Positions 33,328 to 47,178 of a stretch of 64,000 bases of DNA are shown here, piece after piece. The translations under genes were made by a program, and so were the position numbers. Numbering within the stretch: the stretch's first letter is position 1; each line of letters opens with the position of its first letter. The notes beneath the pieces are model-generated. The model was not told the origin of the DNA and ran no database searches. It saw only the letters and a list, made by a program, of their open reading frames with translations. The stretch covers positions 58,976-122,975 of the forward strand of contig NW_006768858.1 in the NCBI RefSeq assembly GCF_000204055.1, written 5' to 3'. The DNA is from Melampsora larici-populina 98AG31 (taxonomy: Eukaryota > Basidiomycota > Pucciniomycetes > Pucciniales > Melampsoraceae).

Positions 33328-35543
33328 TAATTGATCATCAGATTAAGAATTAGAGAGTTAGAAAAATCTGACCTTGTTGAAAGGATCAAACAAAGCGTGT
33401 TAGAGTATTGAAAGCCTATTGTTGTGTTATGGACTTTATTTTTATTTTTTATTATCATTGTGGCTTGAATTTTTGCTGAGCGGTGCCAAAAAGAGGTTGT
33501 CAAGTTGTCAAAGTCAAAATTTGCCAAAACCGCCCCTTGATCCAAGAAGAGGCCGGGTCAAGTGAGGGATCCAAAATTACATTTTGGACCTGTACATTGT
33601 TACACTTGTGTCCGCTGTTGTGTTAGCATTGAATTCAACGTAGTTTTACACCACAACATTGTGTAGAGTTGTGCGTGGTATCATTGGAGTCCAGCAAACC
33701 TTGCGGAGCCTTTGGAAATCTTAAAATTGGGTTATGGGAGGCATTCATACGCATAGAGAATTGACAAGAATTGCTCCAGTTCTTTTTTGAACTGCAATAA
33801 AATTAAGGTTGAAGGCAGCGTAACAGCACCCGTAGTTTGATCTGCTCTCACAAGTGGTGATTCTTATCTTCTCCGGCTCAGACTACGCTACACTGCGTAG
33901 GAGTTCTACAATGTTATGGACGCAAGTCCACAGGAAATCTTGAACAAATCTCACCAGTACCCAATTATATCATCAAAATAGACAATCTTGACTGTTGAAA
34001 TATGGATGCTTATATTGATGCATTTAAAGCAACACAGCTCAGATATTGTATCAAGGTCAAGAACTATCAATCAGGAAGCCACCCATGTCACTATGAGTGT
34101 CTTCAATTAGGATATCCACCTCAAGCTCAAGGACAAAACAACAATGGAAGCACTGGATCTTTACAAATTGGCTGCAGGTTCCTCCTCAGTGCCTGATTTA
34201 TACCAAGTAAAAGATGCTGGATCCTTTTCCACACCCACCTGATCCTCATGTTTGGCCTTGCAAGAAAACTTCAGCCAAAGAAACTATCCTACCTCATATG
34301 ATTGCACCCTCAAGAAAGACAATGAACAAGAATTGACTCAACAAGAACCTGTGCAAGAGCTACCAAAGGCATCCTGAGAACATTGTGCCATTGAACCAAC
34401 CCTTTTGTCAACACTTCCTACTTGGCTTCAAGCCCTAACTCTGCTCATACAACAGGCTTCTCTCCTCAAAATCAATGCCATTCTCACCCAACAAGGAATG
34501 TTCATCTCAAATCCAACAGAGACTTTGAGCAGCCAAGCAACCCCACAGCAACCAACTGGAGTGCATCACTCAAAATGACCAATCTTCTACTGGTAAGCAA
34601 ACTTTAATTCCATATACTCAGTGTACATTTCATATCCTACATGATAACTTCCATCATAACAGTCAGCAACAATGTCACCAACCATCAGTAATATGTTGAC
34701 TGACTCAACACCTGGAACCCTGATTGAACCACCTTTGTTAAAGGCATCAGTGCTTCATTGATGAACAAACCTTACATACTCTGTACCACAATGACTGACT
34801 TATCAATGTAAAACAATCATCATTCACTTTACACATCCAGGGCATCCTTGCCATTGCTGATAACACAATTTCTGATAACACAGATTCCACCTTCAACCTT
34901 GAGGAAAATGTGTCCTTCCCAGTCAAGGCACCAGCACTAAAACATGTTGCAGACCCACATTCAACCCAAGAAATCATAAGTAGTCCGTTGACTTCCATTC
35001 TCATTTGATAACTTGTAGAGTCAACTCTTGATGTAAGCATAAAGTTTGGTGCAGGAAACTCAATGCTAACAAGGTGTGATGCATACTTGTGATGTAGGCA
35101 TAGATCATGTCTTAACCATAAACCATATGATTTTATGCTGACATGCTAGGTTTTTGGTCAGAAGGGCAGAATTTTGTATTTAAAGAATTGGAGTGGTGTG
35201 TAAAGGTCATACAAAGATCAAGTTAAACATGTAGGTAAGTGTAAGGTTCCGTAGAGTAGAACCTTCACTAGAGTGGTGAACCTGCTCAAAAGCACAATAT
35301 CACCTAATAAAAGAACCTAAATTTGCCAAATCTGGCTCCAAGTGGAGTCTCCTTTAATCAGTAACCACTAAGACAACACTAAACACACAAAAGAGATGAA
35401 TGAAAAGGAACTAAAAGGATGCTTACCTGGCTCCAAGTGGAGAGTCTCCTAAGGGAGAAGAGACACTCTGGAGCCAGGGCAACAAAAATAGCTACACTAG
35501 ACTTCTCTAAACCCATAACACACTGTGTAAGCACTATCTGTAG
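33328..35543. other. Gene-free stretch
   Basis: No supported gene. Short open frames at 34002-34196 and 34422-34607 are Q/N/S/T/P-rich and could be degraded element debris; nothing diagnostic is left. Confidence 0.35.
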
Positions 35544-36662
35544 GGGTACGTTTGGTAGCGTTTATTTTTGGCAATTATTTTGTATAACAGCAATTATTTT
35601 GCAAAATAATCACTGTTAAAAAATATGTTTGGGACCATTTATGGTACCCAGGAATAAACTCTTTCCCTGTACCAAAAGGAGTTTATTAGGGTCCTTTGGA
35701 TAAACGTCAAAAGGGAGTTTAAACACATGATAAACTCCTTTTTGTACTTAACAAGATCTTGTCTTGAAAGACTTCAACCCTCCTTTTGACAAGATGCTAT
35801 TCTATGCTATTTCTTCAACACGATTGAGATCAACACTTTCAAAACTACACCATCATACTCAACACTCACCAGCTAATCTTCACTTGTATTTCTATCTCCT
35901 AACTGCCTTTCCTTCTGCTTTTGTCTCACCAATCATCACCTCAAATCTATCTTCTGTTTCTCAAATATGACTCTGGAACTGATTTCAATTCTAATTCCTT
36001 TAGAAAGTTATTAGCCTTTGTGATGTGCAGATGAAAGCTTGAAAACCAAGTTTGTTTGTAAAACACAAGTTATCAATTGTTCAATTCCCAGTCGATTGTG
36101 CATTGAAAATCAATTAATCATTCAAATTTGATTGATCAATCAATCTTGATCAACTGTTGAACTTCAAAAGCTTTCAAAAGATACAAAAACAAATCACCGT
36201 TATCAGATGAGATACATAGGAAGTGGAGGAGGGTGTTGAAAATGGATTGGTTGTTGAGTTTTGATCTATGGTTCAATTGCGGTCAATTGTTCAATCTTGC
36301 CCATTCCATTTCAATCAACTCTTCAACATTGACCTTGATTGAAAAATTTGTCGGATGGGACAAAGATCAGGTGATATAATCATTGCTTGGATCAGATATT
36401 GCCAAAGGCTGTCCATACAGGTGGATGCAAGGTGGTAGAATGTGAATTGAGGTGAGGTGAGAGGAGGTGAGAAACCTTTGAAGGGAGTTTATGAGATATG
36501 TCTGGTTGAGATGATTTTCAACCAAACATGATTTCCTCAAATGTACCCATAACAGAGTTTATTTGAAAAAGACTCGATTTGAACAATAAACTCATTTGCC
36601 CCGGGGCAATGTACCTGGGGTCAAACGGAGTTTACATTCTGTAATCACAACCAAAGGTACCC
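35544..36662. mobile_element. Candidate Harbinger-type non-autonomous element
   Basis: Ends GGGTACGTTTGGT (left) and, inverted, GGGTACCTTTGGT (right), with TAG (35541-35543) and TAA (36663-36665) outside, an imperfect TWA duplication. A second possible left end, GGGTCCTTTGG preceded by TTA, lies at 35689, so the left boundary is uncertain. Near both ends are inverted words around AGTTTA and GTACC. Confidence 0.5.
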
Positions 36663-37039
36663 TAAGGCATACCCTTACACCCTCCCCCTCTAAAAAAATT
36701 CCTCTATAACTAAGAAAGAAAGAAAATGAAACCCATGAAAAGAAAAGAAAAAAAGGAAATCCTCCCAATATGTACCCATGAATGTGATGTGATTTAATCA
36801 AACCAATGGCATAACTTTTCCTTAAAAAGTTGGCATAACTCTCCCCAGAGAAAATTCAAAAATTCTTCAAACCAAAACATAAAACAGAAAAAGAAAAATT
36901 GTAACCAGTTTAAAAAAAACAATTCAAGAGATTAACTTGATGAATTTGTGAGACTTGACGTGATTGTGTCCGTAACTGTCGTTGTAATGCCTGTTATCGG
37001 TGTAAAAGAAGCGGTCCAAATATGTGCTCACAGAGTGGC

Positions 37040-40000
37040 CAATACCGGAACCTCTCCGAAATATATGGCGGTTTCGGAGCGGTTTCGAAGCGATAAAAAC
37101 CTCTGCTACATCCTTCGGATTACATAGCGGAGGATCCGCAGCGACACCCAGGGCCAGAGTTCCCCATATCGCAGCCACCGCTGCAAAACCCGGGCCCGGG
37201 GTTGTTGCTCCGATATATATCGGAGCAAAACATACAGGTAGGCTGGGGTTGAAAACCCTTTCACCCATCTGTATGTAGTTGATTTCCCCTCTGCCACTTG
37301 ACTCGAGTCTCCACCTCTCGACATTCCCACTCAATCAAGAAACACCATGCCAACTGTACGATCACCTTACCATTCCGTATCAATCGATGGACGCCAATGC
37401 ATGGCTCTACCTTCCTTATGGGAGCTGGTTGGTGGCCGACTTGTGATTCACCGCCGTTCAAAGCTTTCCAAGATTTAAAAGGTATGTGTCTTTCGAAACT
37501 TCGAAAGCTCTCTTTTTTCAGTTTTCCTTTTCTATCAAACCTCTGTCTCCATTCACTGATCAATCATGGTCTCTGATTCTCAATCTCAAAGTTCGACTCG
37601 AAACCATCTCTCTGTTCCAGGTAAAAGCACCCGAACTCTTCGCCCACCTAGCCCCTCTCGTACACAGCCAGGCTTTGTGATCCCACCCAAAGACTTGCGT
37701 GCTTCTCTCACCTTGTCTGTCTCGTCAGCTACCGAAGACGCTACTGGGGATGAATCAACTGCAGCTGGACCACTTGCTGGTCGGTGTGCTTCACCACGCC
37801 CTCCGGCCGTCATCAAAGAGAAAACTTGGGCCAACAGACCGGAAAAAGCAAAAGTGAAACTGAACGCACAAGGAAAGGTCAGATCATTCATTTCCTTGAT
37901 TCTACAATCATGAAACCAAGACTGACTTAACTTACCTTATTTGTAGCCTCGCTCATCAACTAGCAAACGTGCTAGATCACCATCACCAAGCACTTCTGAC
38001 GGCACAGCTCGACCAGTCAAGAAGTCTAATCTGGAGGTAAGACTTGGTTTAGTAACTTAGTTCATAAGTTTAATACTAATGATTCGATTGATCTAGCCCT
38101 ATGAGGTCCCTGACGAAGTGGACCTGTCACAAGGATCAGACATCGAGATTGTCGAGCCTAACAAGGAAGTCGGATATAACGAGGTTCAAAGTCTTGCTGT
38201 GAAGAAGATGCTTCTTTATTTTTTCCCTCCTAAGGTAAGATTGTGATCTGATTCTATAGTTTAGTTATATTGATCCTCGTGCCTGACACTTCTTTCTTAC
38301 CTAGGGTCGGTCATACAAATGCCGATGGTGTTTGAATACATACCTTAAGCAACCAACCACGTACTTTGCACTATGGGGCCATCGTGATGGCAACGAATTT
38401 CGACCTTCCTGCAAGGAGCGACACCGAGCAATCGCCGCTGGTCTCGATCTACCACCCACCTACACTGAGAAACTTGAGGCTGAGAAAAAGGAACAAACCA
38501 ACACTTTGGATTCTTTTGTAAGCGGACCAAAATTCAGCGTTGATTTACTAAACATGATACTTGTCATGTGGATTGTTCGACAAGCCCTCCCTTGGGCTTG
38601 GTTTGAAGACGTTACCTTGCGTGCGGCTTTTCACTTGGTTAATCGAAGTGCCACAGTCCGATCTAAGACATGGGCTTCCCAGCAATCAGTCGATCTGTTT
38701 TCTGAATTGCATAAGAAAGCCATTACTGGATTGCAAGTAAGTAACATTCTACCTCTCCCTAGTCCAATTTCGAAATATTTGTCTGATCATGTTTTCTTTG
38801 TCTCATTACAGGAAAACAAGGGTCGATTTCGTTTGATTCACGATGTTTGGACGACAAAAGGAAATCGATATGCATTCGTCGGAGCCTCAGCCAATTACGT
38901 CGACAATAACTGGCAATAAAAATCTACACATCTTACTCTCAAGATGGTAAGTTGGCGCCACTTCGGGGTTCTTCTCGCTCATCCCATTGGTAAATTCTTG
39001 ATCAAACACAACCTTCACAAAAAGATAAGTGGCACTTCTCGTTCATCTTTTTTCTAATTCATTTTTATCTTTTTCATCTTGAAACTTTTTTTCACATTTC
39101 ATCTCGATACTTCTTTCGACATTTTATTCTAATTATACCATACTTACATGGTAGCCCAGACCACTGATAGTGGAGGCAATAATCAAACAATGGCAGCCAC
39201 ACTCGAATCAATGTTTTCAGACGCTGAAGATCTGGCAGATTGGGATAGCTTGAGTCATCATGTCCGATGCTACGCCCATAAACTCAATCTTGTTGTCGGT
39301 CATGGTCTCAAGGCCATTGGTCAAACAGTTGGTCGTACAAAACCATCTATCCCCCACGGTGCCACTCTCCCTGTTCCTGGAATCGAGGTTAATGACGGTG
39401 AGGATCCAATTGAGTACGGTGAGGAATCGGACGAAGGGGATGAAGCCGATCTTCCAGATGAGGCCGATGGTCTCGATGACAAAGATGAAGTTGAGGATCT
39501 AGTAGGTGAAGTATTTGGAGGGATTGCTTGTGACAAGGAAGATATAGTCGCACAAGCCCTCAAAAAGGTCAGTTTCTTCCTTTCATCACTTTTTCTCTCT
39601 ATCTCAATAATCCCACCAGGAATATTGATACAAATCATTCCTATTCTCTCCAATCTCATATATAGGTAGATGCGATTTCTGGACAGATAGCTAGTAGTGC
39701 CGCACGTCGCAATGACTTCAAGACCCGCGCCGCACGTATGGGATACAAAGGACGTATGCTCAAGAGGCCTTGTAAAACACAATGGAACAGTCATTACGAC
39801 AGTTGCAAGGTGGCTTGCGAGGCACAAGAGGTACGTAGGCATCTGGTATCCCTTATTATCAATACCAATTACTGATAATTCGTCTTACAGATCATCGACT
39901 CAATGATCGTGGCCGATCGCAAGGCACGCTTCTTCAAAGGAGTCACAATCTCACCAGAGGAATGGGAAGCTGTTGAGTTGGCTAATAAGGTGTTAAAGGT

Positions 40001-41340
40001 GAGACAATGTTTTCTTAAATTGGTATTCTTACTTATCAACTTTCATTTACTTCTCAACTAATATACTGCATCTTTTAGACCTTTGTCGATGCAACAGCCA
40101 GAGTCAAGGGTGACACCCCAACTGGTTGTGTTCTCCTCGCTGAATACAACAGAGTTATCACCTAGCTTAAAGCCCATCAAGAAGAATGTTACTCCCTTCC
40201 TAGTCTAGACAATGCGATTTCTGTCATGATCAAGTGGATTGACGAGTATCGAGATGAAGCCGCCAATTCTGAAGCAATTGTCCTTGCCACGGTCCTCAAC
40301 CCACGCTTTCGAACAAAGTTCTTTACCATTTATTATCCCGAACATGATGCTGAAGCTAACCAATTGATTAAGAATGCTTTTGATAAACTTGTGCAAGAAA
40401 CTGCTGTCCGCGAGCCAACCCCAACCGCCAAAAAGAACAACGATACTGAGGAGCCTGATGAATATGATATATTTGGACAATTTGATGTCAACACAAACAA
40501 GACTTCTACAGAGCTTGAAGATTATTTGAAGGGTCATGATAAAATTAGAAAAGATCAAACCCCCCTTGAATGGTGGAAGGTTTGTCTTTCTTCTGTCTAC
40601 TCTTTCTATCATTCCCGCTGACTTAATCTTTGATTTACTTACAGGAACACAAACACCGTTATCCTACTCTTGCCAACCTTGCTCGCGACTATCTAGCAAT
40701 ATCAGCTACGTCTTGCGCATGTGAGCGCACGTTTTCGGACGCTGCCGACGTCTGTTCACCTTCTCAAGGCAGCATGTTGCCTAAGACCATGGAGTGTTTA
40801 GTTGGTTCCCAAGCTTGGCTAAAGGAGGGGATAATCCCTGAGGGAGTTTTTGCAGAAGCTGCTAAGGTACTCCAAGGCTATATAGACAAAATAGAAAAAA
40901 AAAATGAAACAGCAAGAAAAAAAAATCGATAGTCTTATCTCAAACACTTTATACACTTCAAAATTGATACAAATTCAAATGGTATCTCAAATTTCTATTT
41001 CTTTATATGTCAAAAGGTCGCTTCATAAAAATCAAAAAAAACTTGTTTTCATTTCTCTTTTTTGTTTTCCTTTGGCTTCTTGATTCTTGATAGTGCACTG
41101 TCACATACATCTAAAGTGCAATTGATTTTTTGGAAAGCGCAATTGATTTTTTAATATCTTGATTCTGGCCCCATAGCGCGATATATAGCGATATTGTAGC
41201 GCTTACTGCACTACAATATCGCCTGAGGATTTTATTTTAAAAAAATAGCGATTGAGTGCGCAGCGGTTCATTTCGGAGCCTGCGCCACCGCTCTCTAGGG
41301 TGCCCAGAATCTGGAGCGTTTTGTAGCGGTTCCGGTGTTG
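37040..41340 (+). mobile_element. hAT element B (4301 bp), 7-bp TSD
   Basis: Ends CAATACCGGAACC (left) and, inverted, CAACACCGGAACC (right), flanked by GAGTGGC on both sides (37033-37039 and 41341-41347). Terminal regions are G+C-rich (GCGGTTTCGGAGCGG, GCGATATATAGCG), unlike the AT-rich surroundings. It contains one ten-exon transposase pseudogene. Confidence 0.92.
37566..40932 (+). pseudogene. hAT transposase, element B (ten exons)
   Basis: Modelled exons: 37566-37877, 37947-38036, 38097-38234, 38305-38736, 38812-39024, 39148-39567, 39666-39830, 39891-39998, 40079-40579, 40645-40932; all are multiples of three. Exon 2 is a nuclear-signal-like KRARSPSP ... RPVKKS. A BED-like finger CRWC ... 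LWGHRDG ... C is in exon 4, catalytic D in IHDVWTTKGNR (exon 5), second D in TTDSGGNN, CxxH in RCYAHKLNLVV, and dimerisation region EWWK ... YPTLANLARDYLAI and CACERTFSDAADV. Only two stops break it: TAA 38917-38919 and TAG 40163-40165. The intron between exons 5 and 6 reads ATAAGT at its start and TTAC at its end. The C-terminal half is well preserved. Confidence 0.92.
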
Positions 41341-41428
41341 GAGTGGCCGTGGAATTGCTTTTACAATGGTGTAGAGGTAGAGGCAGTTGGCATACTAAGG
41401 AGGGTCACTTACTCTTGGACGCTAGTCC

Positions 41429-44400
41429 TATACTAGACTTCCTCATCCCTCCATTTGTACGGCTTGAGCTTTGAGATGTGAAAGATTGGGTGGGTCTTGT
41501 CTCCTTCCGCCAGCTGAAGTTCGTAATTTCAGCCGTCATTCATAACTGTCTTGATTTTGTACGGTCCGTCAAACCGTGCCCTCAATTTTGATACTGTGCA
41601 ACCCTTACCACCAACAATCTGCTGTCGATCCTGGCTATCCACTAGGACCCAGTCACCTGCCGTCAATTGATCCGCCCCTTTTCTTCTTTTGTTATACTGA
41701 AGCGCTTGATCCACACGGCTGGCCCAAAGCTTGTCCCTCCAGGTCGCCCAGTCTGCGCTTCTCTTTTTGATCCACTGGTGTGTGTCACTCTCCTTAATTT
41801 TCTGACCTAAATTAGTTGGAAAAAGACAAGGCTGTCTGGCAAAAACAAATTCAAAGGGGCTGATTCCTGTTGACAAATTTGTGGCTGAATTGATATCAAA
41901 CTCTACCGTAGACAATGATTCTAACCATTTAGTGTAGGGTGACGCTGCTAGATGTTGTAAGATCTGGCCAAGGGTCCACTGTAAACATCATTCAACTTCC
42001 CCAATTTGGCAGAGGAAAATGATTAATAGTACAGTTTTTCATAAAAGAATCTAATACTGCACACCTGGGCCATTTCACCCACACTACATATGTGCAGCAA
42101 GCTAAGTCAATAGTTGTCTATCATGTACATACAGGTCTGCTCAGTTTTTTGCCCATCAGAATAAATAAATCACATGTTATACCACATGTAACTTTTTCGA
42201 CTTTGAAATTTTTTTCCCAAAAATTCACTACATATAATTCTGTAGCTGCTCAGGCAATATTGTTGAAGCTATGTCTTAGTAACAGAAAGTGTGTTACATG
42301 CAGTTGAGTTGATGAGATCACACCAAAACATTGAGTCAGTGTATGTAGTCAATCTTTTGGAAGCTTTTTTCAATCTGAAAGAAGTTACAGCATGTATTAC
42401 ATAAGAATAACTTGTCCTGATGAGCAGATAACTGAGCAGAACTGTATGTACATGATAACCACATATTCACTGAGCCTGCTACACATATGTAGTGTGGGTG
42501 TTATGGCTCAGGTGTGGAGTGATAGACCATTTTATGACAAATCATACTCCCAATCATTTTTCCCTGCCCACTTGGGGAACCCGAATAATGTCTGCAGTGG
42601 TCTTGTTCGAACGCTTGCTACGTCCATCCGTTTGGGGGTGATAGGACGTGGACAGTTTGACTTTGACATTGAGGCACTCATTCCAGTGTTGCCACAATCT
42701 CAAAACCCACGTTGTATCACGGTCCCCTATCATTGACACTGGCGCTCCAAAAATTGCCAACCACGAAGAGAATAGCTGTCGTGCGGTTTTCTCAGCCAGG
42801 TCCTTTTGTGACACAGGGATCAATCGGACAAATCCTGATAAGCGGCATGTGCATGATAGCACTCATACCCATTCACTTTCGGGGATGGCCCAACAAAGTC
42901 TAAGCTGATGTGTTCAAGCGGTGCGTGAGGTACTTCAGTAGTTTGTAGACGTCCTGATATCAGTGTATCCGCGCTTTGTTGCGTTGGCAGCTGTCACAAC
43001 TCGAAACAAACGTTTTCACATCGGCTGTCAATCCTGGCCAAAAGAACTCCTTCCAAAGCTGCTCGACTGTTTGGACCGCTCCTAGATGACCAAGGGTATT
43101 GTGTACACAAGATATCAGGTCCTGTCTTAGCTGCTTGATGTCGGGGATAACTAGCTGTCCTTTGATGTACATGAGTTAATCAACCATCCGACTATCTTCC
43201 CGTAGCGGAAGCGTCAAAGACAACTTTGCGCAAAAGGGGTTGGATTTGTAGCCAAGAATTATCGTTTGCCGGGTATCTTCACCTACTTCAGCCTTGATCT
43301 CCAGCTCTGAGACCTCCTCCCTCTGCAACAGCGCGTCAGCAACAGAATCATTTGGTCCATTGAGGTACTTAAAGTCCAAGTAGAAGTCTGCAAGAGTCTC
43401 GAACCATTGTGCTTGACGTCTGCTCAAGTTCTGTTGTTTTAAAATGTGTACCAAGCCATGATGGTCCAACATGATATTGATTCTTCAACCTAACAGCAAA
43501 AACTTCCACTTTTGCAATGTGTTGATCACTGCCAACAGTTCTTGTTCGTGAACTGGGTAGTTGCGCTCTGCTGGTGACATTGTTCAACTCTCGTACGCAA
43601 TCGGTAAGGATGTATCCCAGTTCTTGCCTTGAAATAACGCCGCTCCCGGACCGTAGCCGCTAGCAGCAGAAAAGAGCCACAATGGATCTTCTGAATTGTA
43701 ATTGATTTTCTTCAGTATAGGCAGGGTTGTTATTACCCTTTTGATATTCTGAAAGGCGGTTTCCTCTGTCATACCCCACTTGTAGTCCACTGGTTTCTTC
43801 TTCGAGCTTTTCAGCGGTGCCAGTGTAGCAACATATTGGCCTAGACCATCAACAAATTTTTTCAACCATTGTACTGTACCTAGAAAAGAGTTCAATCCTT
43901 TTGCTGATTTAAGGCTTTTCCAGGAAGTAATGTTGTCTACTTGTACTGGGTCAGGTCTGATGCCCTCCTCACTGATCTCGTGACCCAGAAATGATATCTT
44001 GTGCCTAAATAATTTGCTCTTACGGGCTGCACAGTAGAGGTTGGCTTCCTTGAGATGTGTCAGGACTTCCCTCAAATGCTTCTCATGTTCTTCCATTGTA
44101 TCCAAAAAAATGACTATATCATCTATGTATACCACACATATCTTCCCAATCAAATCCCCTAAAGCTTCTTCACAACATGCTTGAGGCATAGCAGGAGCAT
44201 TACATAACCCCATTGGCATAACTACCCATTCATACATTCCCCATGGTGTTTTCACGGCCGTTAGAGGTATGTCGTCCTTCCTCATCAAAGTTTGAAAAAA
44301 ACTATTGATTTGATCAACTACTGAAAATATCTTCCCCGTGGCCACTAGCCGTACTGATTCATCAGGATTGGGCAACGGCGAGCGGTCTTTCACATTGACT

Positions 44401-44822
44401 TTGTTCAACTCGCGGTAGTCACAGACCCAACGCGGTTCCGCTGTAGGATCCTTCTTGGGGATGATACGAGGAGTATTATCTGATGTCTTTTCTACCGTTT
44501 GATTTTTAGGCTTCTCAACTTCTTTCTTCTTTGTCACAACTTCTTCTTCATCACTTTACTCAAATTCATAAGTATTCAGGCCTACGTTCCTTTTTGGAGT
44601 ATTGTTATCTTCACACCACTTATCATAGGCCAAAGTAAGCATGTTGAATTTAGCAATTTTATCTTTATCAAATGCTGTTTGGGTATGTCTGATGCATCTT
44701 GCATGTTCCAACTCAATGGTAGGATGTTCATCCATTGATTCATCATCATGCTCTAGATTATCAAGATGAACTGCTTGTAAGTATCTTATCTTTCTTTTTT
44801 TTTGAAAAAAAGGCCACTCCAA
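41429..44822 (-). pseudogene. Decayed Ty3/gypsy pol, second lineage
   Basis: Reading from 44822 downward: an N-terminal charged region, reverse transcriptase (PRWVCDYRELNKVNVKDRSP, active site CVVYIDDIVIF near 44120), RNase H (with MSPAERNYPVHEQELLAV in pieces), an HHCC finger (HNTLGHLG ... CDSCQRNK, near 43000-43110), the integrase core (FGAPVSMIGDRD; YHPQTDGRSKRSN), and the integrase C-terminus ([14 protein letters not shown] near 41450). Breaks: TAA 44556-44554, TGA 43586-43584, TGA 43487-43485, TGA 41531-41529, a frameshift near 42860, and a 623-bp CACTA-type insert at 41977-42599. No chromodomain or LTR was recognised. Clearly older than the 1-8322 element. The neighbouring hAT B may have landed in its 3' region. 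Confidence 0.88.
41977..42599. mobile_element. CACTA-type non-autonomous element (623 bp) in a gypsy integrase
   Basis: The ends CACTGTAAACATC (left) and, inverted, CACTGCAGACATTATTC (right) continue into shared TTCCCCAA and ACCCACACTACATATGTG blocks over about 110 bp. GTC flanks both sides (41974-41976 and 42600-42602). Its body resembles 62757-62990, so it is the same family as 62666-63048. Confidence 0.88.
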
Positions 44823-44849
44823 TCCAGAAAATCACATTGAATTTGATCA

Positions 44850-45060
44850 CATTCTTAACCACACAAACTAGCATCTCGCCACACTGATATTTGGCCACAC
44901 TTGGTCATGATCACCCTTGGCCACGCTGATATATTTGGCCACACTGGATACCGGCTACACTAAGATCTGGCCACTCCCACCACTCTACCACTCTAATAGT
45001 TGGCCACACTCAATCACAGCCACACTATTCTTTCGCTCATAAACTTCAGCCACACCGATT
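44850..45060. repeat. GGCCACACT minisatellite
   Basis: Imperfect units of about 20-30 bp keyed on GGCCACACT (for example TTGGCCACACTTGG, TTTGGCCACACTGG) occur at least ten times. It borders the 5' side of the decayed gypsy pol. Confidence 0.75.
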
Positions 45061-45870
45061 AATTGATATTTTTATCTTGTTGATGGATTGATGGGTAGGT
45101 GGATACTTGTTACACGGGATAGGTTTATAGGATGTGATGGAATGGGATAGTGAAAATAGAAGAGTAAGAGAAGAGGAGAGAGAGGGGGTTCTTGAAATAA
45201 TAACTTAGGAATTATGAATGAATTGGAAAAAATTTCCGAGTAGGTCCTTTTCACTCACCAAAGCCTGCAACTTCCTTGTCTTCATTGTCTACTAACTGAT
45301 TACCTCAATGATCATCTCCTACTTCTCCTCGACCAAGATCTCTCTCCACATTCCCGTTCACTTCATCTTGTCCTTCCTCATTTTCTCTTTCTTTCCACCA
45401 ACTGGATTGTTAATCAAATGTACCATTTATTGTACCATCTTGTTTTCGTCTTCCTCGTCTTTGCCTTCCGACTCATTCTTTTCTTCTCTCACTTTTCCTT
45501 CAATCATTTTTCCTTTCCAAGTTTGAGTTGTCATTGTTGAAGTTCCTGGTGTTGTTTCTCTATTTCAAAGAGTTCTTCCTGATAATAAACTCAAAATTGA
45601 TTTTGCTTTAGGGTTTGACATGTCTTCTTAAATGGAAAAACAGAAAAAAGTGTTGTGGCTAAAGAGAGAAAAGTGTGAGCTTGTTATGAAGGGTGATGGT
45701 GGGAGAGGTGAATTTGATTAACTTCAAATTCATCTCTTCTCCTCAGCAAAAAAGTCTTTGTCTTACCACCATCCCGGTACCGTACTACAGGTACCGGATT
45801 CTACCTTTGAGTCTTTGCTCATCCCTGAGTTTTATGGAACTCTACAGGCACTGTTGTGCCTTTGGCTACC
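45061..45870. other. C/T-rich gene-free stretch
   Basis: 45255-45530 is a C/T-rich region. No coding homology was recognised between the minisatellite and the GLT1 remnant. Confidence 0.4.
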
Positions 45871-46127
45871 TGTAACATTCAAATTGAAAAGTGCGTGCAA
45901 TTCCTCAACAATGAGAATTGGACTAGGTAAGGCAAGTTAACCAGATTGGGATTCTTCAAGGGCCAGAAGATTGCCCTGGGGCCTCAGCCCCAACATAACA
46001 CTCCAATGACATAACAATTGATTCTTGGATTTGATCAATTGGAGGATTGTTTACTTGAGCAAATAATTGACGTAAATAATCTTAGATCAATTGACATTGG
46101 AGGGCATACATGTGAGTTGAGCATTTA
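45871..46127 (-). pseudogene. GLT1: Glutamate synthase (GLT1) pseudogene, downstream part
   Basis: Continues the coding remnant at 57976-58600 on the other side of Harbinger B. Read from 46127 down, the frame gives [16 protein letters not shown], then [12 protein letters not shown], then LALPSPILIVEELHAL: three consecutive blocks of the NADH/NADPH glutamate synthase domain, in the correct order. Frame changes and stops separate them. The intact enzyme makes glutamate from glutamine and 2-oxoglutarate and is about 2100 residues, so this is a small relic; homology fades near 45871. Confidence 0.85.
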
Positions 46128-47178
46128 GGGTACTCAAAGTTGAAAGGTAGATTCTACCTTTTTCTGAAACCTAAATAGTTAGGTTTCCAAAAACTAAGCA
46201 CGGCCGGGAAAAGTGAGATTTCTGTTGTCTGGTATCGGCTGCAAATTCAAAAGTCCCCCGGTGTCGCTGCTTACACACCTCAACCCTTTTTTTGCCGACG
46301 TCGACCCCAATCTGCCTCCACTTCCAATGTGTGTAAATCCCTGCATGAACTCAACAAACCCTGCACAGAACTCTAACAAATCAGAAACACCTTATTTCTG
46401 TCATTAGAAATCCACCAACCCCTTCACATATGTCCCAACCAGCAACTACCCCACGTGGCAGTCAAGACTCCAAAGGGAAAACCTCTGAATCAGCTACCAT
46501 CACCCCAACTCCTCCTAAGAGAAATCAGATGTCATGGTTGAAAGACTTGAACACTGACGGAAAGTCAGCTCTTGACTTGATAGTTGAATGGTTGGCCTTC
46601 ACCTGGGGTGATCAAGAGTCCCCATCTGACGTGGTCTGGATGTGTATGGAGTCAGGTGATCTCATCTCAACAAATTATTCTTCTTTTTGCTTGGTAAACT
46701 TATCCAAGAAGGAATGCACCAAGAGATGCGCTAAATACCTGCAACGTTCGGACCTCAGCGAAGTCAATACGGTCAGTGGTACGGTATGGTACGGCCCACG
46801 CCGTACCATCATCCGCCTTTTTACACTACGGTGCCTCCGTACCGCAATGTGTAGCCCAAGAATCCGGTTACGGTCATGGTTACGATAACGGGTCAGATTT
46901 GTTACGGTACCCGCAACAAAATCTGCTATGACTATGGCTGACTACGGGGTTCTCCCCCTAACCATTACCTCACACTCTCATCCCTCGATTCTCTCAACGC
47001 AGGGTCCTCAGATGTACTCTTTTGTCAATATTCACCCTGCATTCATCCAACGACTCCGAGCTACGTGGATCAAAAACACATACAAGTAAGTCCTTCTTTG
47101 TTTCAAACATTTCTCTTCTCACTTTTCTTTTCAATTTCTGTTCACTGATCATTTACCTCTTATCCTCATCACTTTGTT

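Noticed and set aside
37024..37334. Open frames on both strands at the left end of hAT B
   Set aside because: They fall in the G+C-rich terminal region, where stops are rare by composition; no homology.
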